A stretch of DNA of 17,931 nt from CAYRZL01 sp964428795 (GTDB lineage Bacteria; Bacillota; Clostridia; Lachnospirales; Lachnospiraceae). This document shows, in pieces, positions 14,769-17,931 of this stretch; within the stretch, counting starts at the first letter, position 1; each line of letters begins with the position of its first letter. The stretch is from contig CAYRZL010000057.1 of the NCBI GenBank assembly GCA_964428795.1, positions 1 to 17,931 on the forward strand, read 5' to 3'. The position numbers and the translations under genes are program-made. The notes below the pieces were generated by a model, which was not told where the DNA came from, did no database searches, and saw nothing but the letters and a program-made list of their open reading frames with translations.

Positions 14769-15905
14769 TTATTTTTTGGCCTGTTCTGCAAAGCTGGTAT
14801 CCACCAATGCACTGTAATCAGGTCTTGCGCTTAATTCTCCGGCAGTATCCAGAATATCCAACAGCAGAGTAAAGCTCTCCTCAGAAAAGACCAGATCCGT
14901 CTTCCAGGTGTCCTGTTCATGATAACGATTTACAATCGTAGTGATCGTATCCAGATCCGTCTCTTCAAATTGAGGCTGGATGGCAGTGGCAATTTCTTCC
15001 GAAGTGTGCTGATTTACATAATCCATTCCTTTTTGAAGTGCATCGGTAAATCCCTGAATGATTTCAGGATTTTCTTCGATAAAGCTTTGTTTTGCACTAA
15101 AGGCAGTATAAGGCACATATCCGGAATCTACACCGAGAGATGCGATGACATATCCGGCGCCTTCTTTTTCAAGAGCAGTTGCAGATGGCTCAAATTCAAC
15201 AGAGAAGTCTCCCGAACCGCCGGAAAAAGCGGCAGCGGTAGAACCAAAGTCAATACTCTGGTCGATATTTACGTCCCCGGCAGGATCGATACCGTTCTGT
15301 TTCAGGATATATTCAAATACCATCTCAGGCATTCCGCCCTTTCTTCCGCCCAATACGTCTTTGCCTTTCAGATCATCCCAGGTAAAGTCAGAGACAGGCT
15401 CTCTTGCCACCAGAAAGTTTCCGGCACGCTGTGTAAGCTGCGCAAAGTTTACGACGGTGTCATTTGCACCCTGATTGTAAGCATAGACGGTAGTTTCAGG
15501 TCCCATAAAGCCGATATCGGCATCTCCCGAAATTAACGCGGTCATAACTTTGTCTGCGCCAAATCCGCATACCAGTTCCAGGTCAATTCCAGTTTCCTCA
15601 AAGTATCCCTCTTCTATGGCAACGTACATCGGTGCATAGAAAATGGAGTGGGCGACTTCGTTCAGAGTGACCTTAGTGAGATCTTTTGTGGTGTCCTGGC
15701 TTGCAGCAGAGCCGGATGTTTCCGGTGATGCTGCACTGCCTGTGTCCTTCGAATCTGCGGTGGGGTCGGTGCTTTCTGCATCTGCCGAAGCAGTATTGTC
15801 TGAAGCATCTGCAGGCGCTGTTCCACATCCGGCAGCTATCACACTGGTAACAGCCAGAAGAGCACAGAGAAAACAGGCGAGAAAGTTCTTTTTTAATTGG
15901 TGCAT
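14769..15905 (-). CDS. ABC transporter substrate-binding lipoprotein (SsuA/THI5/NMT1-like)
   Basis: This 378-residue protein is an exported lipoprotein. It has a basic start (MHQLKKN), a hydrophobic stretch, and a lipobox IAAGC with lipidated Cys27. A flexible Ala/Ser/Asp/Thr linker of about 50 residues follows. The core then reads TKVTLNEVAHSIFYAPMYVAIEEGYFEETGIDLELV and ALISGDADIGFMGPETTVYAY, typical of the family binding sulfonates, nitrate, thiamine precursors or related small molecules. The ligand cannot be told from sequence. The start at 15905 is chosen because GGAGG precedes it and it opens the signal peptide; the longer frame to 15980 adds an implausible N-terminus. No permease or ATPase gene lies nearby, which is unusual. 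It is downstream of two small genes on the same strand. Confidence 0.88.
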   Translation of the reverse strand: MHQLKKNFLACFLCALLAVTSVIAAGCGTAPADASDNTASADAESTDPTADSKDTGSAASPETSGSAASQDTTKDLTKVTLNEVAHSIFYAPMYVAIEEGYFEETGIDLELVCGFGADKVMTALISGDADIGFMGPETTVYAYNQGANDTVVNFAQLTQRAGNFLVAREPVSDFTWDDLKGKDVLGGRKGGMPEMVFEYILKQNGIDPAGDVNIDQSIDFGSTAAAFSGGSGDFSVEFEPSATALEKEGAGYVIASLGVDSGYVPYTAFSAKQSFIEENPEIIQGFTDALQKGMDYVNQHTSEEIATAIQPQFEETDLDTITTIVNRYHEQDTWKTDLVFSEESFTLLLDILDTAGELSARPDYSALVDTSFAEQAKK

Positions 15906-15990
15906 GATGAATCCTCCAAAAGTTGCAAAAGAATATTTTTTTATATCATATTGCAAAATTATGATTTTGGTGAATTTCATGCATAAAAAA

Positions 15991-16254
15991 TCAGACCGGA
16001 GAAAATTTATTGCTGTCGATCACATAAGACCTGTGAAATTTAATATCCAGCTTAAACAGGTTATAAAGATAAGATGCGCTTTCGTGGTAGTATCCGGTTT
16101 CATACAGGTACAACCGCTCGCAGGTGCGGGATGGATAAAATTCTTCCATGGCATCCTGCAGGGAGGCGCCTGTTTCTTCCACGATCATCATGAGTATTCT
16201 TATTGTCAGACGTTCCATCTGAGCGTAAGTTTCTTCGGGATAATTCATCATCAT
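15991..16254 (-). CDS. Small conserved-type protein, function unknown
   Basis: This 87-residue protein has an AGAGGA site eight bases before the first of three ATGs. It reads MERLTIRILMMIVEETGASLQDAMEEFYPSRTCERLYLYETGYYHESASYLYNLFKLDI. The pattern of a helical N-terminal half, then FYxSRTxxxLxxxETGxYxxSxxYLY, looks like a family of small proteins that, as I recall, often sits beside DUF3791 and DUF3990 genes in Lachnospiraceae. It has no signal peptide or membrane segment. The gap to the upstream DUF3791-like gene is only 38 bases, so they are probably cotranscribed. A toxin-antitoxin-like role is a guess from that neighbourhood. The DUF3990-like partner normally seen is missing here. Confidence 0.6.
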   Translation of the reverse strand: MMMNYPEETYAQMERLTIRILMMIVEETGASLQDAMEEFYPSRTCERLYLYETGYYHESASYLYNLFKLDIKFHRSYVIDSNKFSPV

Positions 16255-16292
16255 GTGTATTTCCTCTTTTGTTGTTTGAAAATGGGTTTGCG

Positions 16293-16517
16293 TCAGTCCA
16301 GATCACTGCCATTGTTGATGCAGCATACGGACAAGCGGCGCAAAATGGTATTCATTTGTTTTTCTTTCAGAATTTCATAATGCTTCTCCAGATAATCGAT
16401 GCCGCCGTGGGTGAGCAGATACAAATAAGACATTTTTGGCGATAACATTCTGGTGCGTGCAAACATATTGACACAGCGTACCATAAATTCAGTTTTGTCA
16501 AAAAGTTCATCTGTCAT
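16293..16517 (-). CDS. DUF3791-like small protein
   Basis: This 74-residue protein reads MTDELFDKTEFMVRCVNMFARTRMLSPKMSYLYLLTHGGIDYLEKHYEILKEKQMNTILRRLSVCC. It matches the DUF3791 pattern of an N-terminal helix EFxVxCIExY, then LSxxxxxxLxxxxGxxDYLxxxYxxLH and a C-terminal helix. AAGGAG lies seven bases before the ATG, and a near-consensus promoter lies about 70 bases upstream, so it leads the minus-strand unit. DUF3791 has no established biochemical function; members are often next to DUF3990 or other small proteins in toxin-antitoxin-like groups. I assign it by pattern, not by search. Confidence 0.6.
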   Translation of the reverse strand: MTDELFDKTEFMVRCVNMFARTRMLSPKMSYLYLLTHGGIDYLEKHYEILKEKQMNTILRRLSVCCINNGSDLD

Positions 16518-16588
16518 AATTGGTTCTCCTTTGCGAGTTTCTGAAAATAGTTATAAACTAAATCATTCGTAAATTTGTACTTTAAACA

Positions 16589-16617
16589 GTATAAAAATCA
16601 TATTTGAATCTGTCAAT
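16589..16617 (-). promoter_or_regulatory. Strong sigma-A promoter for the minus-strand small-gene unit
   Basis: Read on the minus strand, TTGACA (complement of 16612-16617), a 17-base spacer and TATACT (complement of 16589-16594) are nearly perfect consensus boxes. The expected start is about 65 nt ahead of the DUF3791-like gene. It diverges from the promoter at 16656-16684, about 40 bp away. Confidence 0.75.
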
Positions 16618-16655
16618 TATAAATATTCTTCTTTTGGAAAAAAGGTAAGAAACTC

Positions 16656-16684
16656 TTTACGAAAATACTTTACTATGTTAAAAT
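16656..16684 (+). promoter_or_regulatory. Candidate promoter of the YerC-like gene
   Basis: TTTACG (16656-16661), 17 bases and TAAAAT (16679-16684) make a moderate sigma-A promoter. The leader element copy B starts 11 bases after the -10 box. Confidence 0.45.
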
Positions 16685-16694
16685 TTTTAAGTTA

Positions 16695-16737
16695 CCAAGT
16701 ATCCGAAGGAAAGCTCCGGTGGAGGTTTTCTTTCGGG
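16695..16737 (+). promoter_or_regulatory. Structured leader element, copy B (unidentified)
   Basis: CCAAGTAT precedes a hairpin from 16703 to 16736: CCGAAGGAAAG pairs with TTTTCTTTCGG (two wobbles), and CTCC pairs with GGAG across a GGT loop, with a single bulged G at 16725. This is about 15 pairs. It is the better folded copy of the element at 5235-5277 and shares the invariant core GAAAGCTCCGGTG. No T run follows, so it is not a terminator. Confidence 0.6.
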
Positions 16738-16764
16738 CTAAACTGTAGAAGGACAGGTGAGGGT

Positions 16765-17070
16765 ATGAATAAGAAAATAAAAACCGAGGCGGTTGATCAT
16801 TTGTTTGAGGCTATTTTGAAGCTGGAGACGAAAGAGGAGTGTTACAGCTTTTTTGAGGATGTATGTACGATTAACGAGCTGCTTTCTTTCTCTCAGAGAT
16901 TTGAGGTCGCAAAAATGCTGCGGGAACAGCGTACATACTTGGATATTGCGGAGAAAACGGGAGCTTCTACTGCTACTATCAGTCGTGTGAACCGGTCTCT
17001 TAACTACGGAAATGACGGATATGACATGGTGTTTGCACGTATGGGACTGCCAGCAAATGGAGAAAAGTGA
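16765..17070 (+). CDS. YerC/YecD-type TrpR-like DNA-binding protein
   Basis: This 101-residue protein is full length for the YerC/YecD branch of the Trp repressor superfamily. All-helical text leads to a helix-turn-helix around residues 54-76 (TYLDIAEKTGASTATISRVNRSLNYG), preceded by INELLSFSQRFEVAKMLREQ, a family hallmark. Relatives are predicted regulators; the tryptophan-binding role of TrpR itself should not be assumed. The start at 16765 gives the family N-terminus (MNKKIKTEAVDHLFEAILKLETKEECYSFFEDVCTINE). The in-frame ATG at 16675 would run translation through the promoter -10 and the leader hairpin and is rejected. An AGGTGAGGG stretch precedes the ATG. The transcript appears monocistronic, with a terminator hairpin that begins in the last codons. 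No target site can be assigned. Confidence 0.88.
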   Translation: MNKKIKTEAVDHLFEAILKLETKEECYSFFEDVCTINELLSFSQRFEVAKMLREQRTYLDIAEKTGASTATISRVNRSLNYGNDGYDMVFARMGLPANGEK

Positions 17071-17098
17071 TTCCATATAGGGCTGGCAGTACTATTTT
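17046..17098 (+). terminator. Probable terminator of the YerC-like gene
   Basis: ACTGCCAGC (17046-17054) pairs with GCTGGCAGT (17082-17090) and inner ATGGA pairs with TCCAT; ACTATTTT follows. The left arm lies inside the coding end. The T run is short, so confidence is moderate. Confidence 0.6.
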
Positions 17099-17727
17099 AA
17101 GTGATTGTCATTTTTGGGGCGTGTAGGATTTTCGCTGCGTGAATCATTATAGATATCCGTCAGCTTTTCTATCAGAAGTTTTTTTACATAGATATCCAGA
17201 TTCAGCAGTACGATGAACATGAACATTTGAAGATGTTCCTGTTCTTCCCCTTCCAGTTCGGGAAAGGTTTTCCGGCTGAACTCAAATTTTTCTTCCACAT
17301 CTTTTTTCAGGCTTTCTACCGCATCGTGTTCCATGTCAAAGACCACGTTGTAGATATCTTCCATTTTCAATCCATCTGTGTTTGAAAAGTATTTTTCAAT
17401 GAGCGGTGTCAGAAGGGATTGAATATCGTTGATGCAGAGTACATTTTTAAAATAGTAGATAAATACCATGGTCACGATATGTTCTTTGGAATATTTCTTT
17501 TTATCCGGTGCAGGGAGCACCCGGTTTTTCGCATAGTTGTTGATCATGGTTTTTGTGAGGATTTTATCCTCCGGATACCGTTTTGTGGCAGATAACTGCT
17601 CATCCATAAAGGTCGTTACCTGATCCATATAAAGCGGAATGTTTGGCAGTTCTTTGGGATTGATAAAGTCAATACGGGAGAGGCTTTCCATTATGCTGTT
17701 CATCAAATCATCTTTATCCAGTGTCAT
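17092..17727 (-). CDS. DUF1836 domain protein
   Basis: This 211-residue cytosolic protein matches DUF1836, common in Firmicutes and of unknown function. The conserved stretch is PNIPLYMDQVTTFMDEQL...KILTKTMINNYAKNRVLPAPDKKKYSKEHIVTMVFIYYFKNVLCINDIQSLLTPL (about residues 28-110). It reads like a MerR-type helix-turn-helix region without the usual N-terminal wing: YMDQVTTFMDEQL...LTKTMINNYAKNRVLPAP. A regulatory role is thus plausible but unproven. The C-terminal half is helical and acidic, ending in a polar tail. AAAGGATG precedes the ATG. The gene converges on the YerC-like gene, with the stop codon about two bases past that gene's terminator stem. Confidence 0.82.
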   Translation of the reverse strand: MTLDKDDLMNSIMESLSRIDFINPKELPNIPLYMDQVTTFMDEQLSATKRYPEDKILTKTMINNYAKNRVLPAPDKKKYSKEHIVTMVFIYYFKNVLCINDIQSLLTPLIEKYFSNTDGLKMEDIYNVVFDMEHDAVESLKKDVEEKFEFSRKTFPELEGEEQEHLQMFMFIVLLNLDIYVKKLLIEKLTDIYNDSRSENPTRPKNDNHLK

Positions 17728-17769
17728 AAAATTGTCATCCTTTCCTGATTGTTTTATCGTATGTATATG

Positions 17770-17797
17770 ATTATACCAAATGAAGAAAAAAACTCAA
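17770..17797 (-). promoter_or_regulatory. Promoter of the DUF1836 gene
   Basis: On the minus strand TTGAGT (complement of 17792-17797), 16 bases and a perfect TATAAT (complement of 17770-17775) lie about 45 bases upstream of the ATG. Confidence 0.65.
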
Positions 17798-17827
17798 GAC
17801 AAAAAATATCGAACAAATGTGTGGAAA

Positions 17828-17857
17828 TTGTTGCCCGTATGTGATACAATGAGCGCA
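17828..17857 (+). promoter_or_regulatory. Weak candidate promoter pointing out of the window
   Basis: A -10-like box (TACAAT within GTGATACAAT, about 17845-17850) is preceded, 17 bases upstream, by TGGAAA, a poor -35. It diverges from the DUF1836 promoter and would transcribe the palindrome cluster that follows. Confidence 0.3.
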
Positions 17858-17865
17858 AGTGAGAA

Positions 17866-17926
17866 GAATGAATGCAGGCATTCATTCGGCGAGCGGCGAA
17901 TGCCGATCATGAATGAAATTCATGAT
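17866..17926. repeat. Cluster of three perfect palindromic hairpins
   Basis: GAATGAATGC/GCATTCATTC (17866-17887, loop AG), CGGC/GCCG with loop GAAT (17894-17905) and ATCATGAAT/ATTCATGAT (17906-17926, loop GAA) follow one another almost without gaps. GCATTC (17878-17883) can also pair with GAATGC at 17898-17903, allowing alternative folds. The cluster shares the word GAATGA across hairpins and continues toward the window edge. It resembles an extragenic palindromic repeat or the end of a small non-autonomous element. Confidence 0.7.
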
Positions 17927-17931
17927 ACAAT

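Noticed and set aside
14761..14817. An 18-codon plus-strand frame with a strong AAGGAGGG site, running into the 3' end of the lipoprotein gene
   Set aside because: Too short and antisense; possibly the start of a gene cut by rearrangement, but nothing supports a product.
15906..15980. Longer start of the substrate-binding protein
   Set aside because: It would place 25 residues before the signal peptide; the start at 15905 has GGAGG and opens directly into the signal sequence.
15643..16380. Plus-strand open frame of 245 codons opposite the lipoprotein and small genes
   Set aside because: It spans antisense of two genes and their spacer, has no ribosome site and no recognisable domain.
16675..16764. 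N-terminal extension of the YerC-like protein from ATG 16675
   Set aside because: It would cross the candidate -10 box and the leader hairpin; the 101-residue form from 16765 matches family length.

Overview
The window looks like chromosome of an anaerobic, butyrate-forming Firmicute, most likely family Lachnospiraceae. The reasons are a clustered acetyl-CoA-to-butyryl-CoA pathway with a bifurcating-type Bcd/EtfAB, a BlaI/M56 pair, a YerC-type TrpR relative, a DUF1836 protein, DUF3791-like small proteins and a PD-(D/E)XK transposase remnant. AGGAGG-type ribosome binding sites are also typical. Genus cannot be fixed from the sequence alone.

Layout. 1-657: 3' part of serS, closed by a strong terminator. 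745-5017: carA-carB (glutamine-dependent carbamoyl phosphate synthase), overlapping by 8 bp and closed by a terminator. 5018-5527: a long regulatory gap with two candidate promoters, a 43-nt structured leader element and a Rex-like site. 5528-10821: thl-hbd-bcd-etfB-etfA on the + strand. The crotonase gene crt, needed between Hbd and Bcd, is absent; the thl-hbd spacer instead holds repeated complementary segments that can fold in mutually exclusive ways. Two other spacers of the operon also hold hairpins. 11207-12947: a BlaI-type repressor overlapping an M56 (BlaR1/MecR1-like) membrane protease with a short non-PBP outer domain. 13145-14110: a lone DRE-TIM aldolase-type enzyme.

From 14200 to 16517 the minus strand carries accessory-looking DNA. 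It holds a 5'-truncated PD-(D/E)XK transposase remnant, a lipoprotein substrate-binding protein with no permease or ATPase beside it, and two small genes, one resembling DUF3791. The two small genes and the lipoprotein could share one promoter that matches consensus well. Diverging from it, at 16765-17070, is a YerC/TrpR-like regulator whose leader holds a second copy of the element found ahead of thl. The window ends with a DUF1836 gene on the minus strand and, beyond it, a cluster of three perfect palindromes.

How the parts work together. Thl condenses two acetyl-CoA, Hbd reduces acetoacetyl-CoA, a crotonase encoded elsewhere must dehydrate the product, and Bcd/EtfAB reduces crotonyl-CoA with probable electron bifurcation to ferredoxin. 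The most notable unexplained signals are the paired leader hairpin (5235-5277 and 16695-16737), the switch-like thl-hbd spacer, the sensor-swapped M56 protease and the terminal palindromes. No rRNA, tRNA, CRISPR array or intact insertion sequence was seen.
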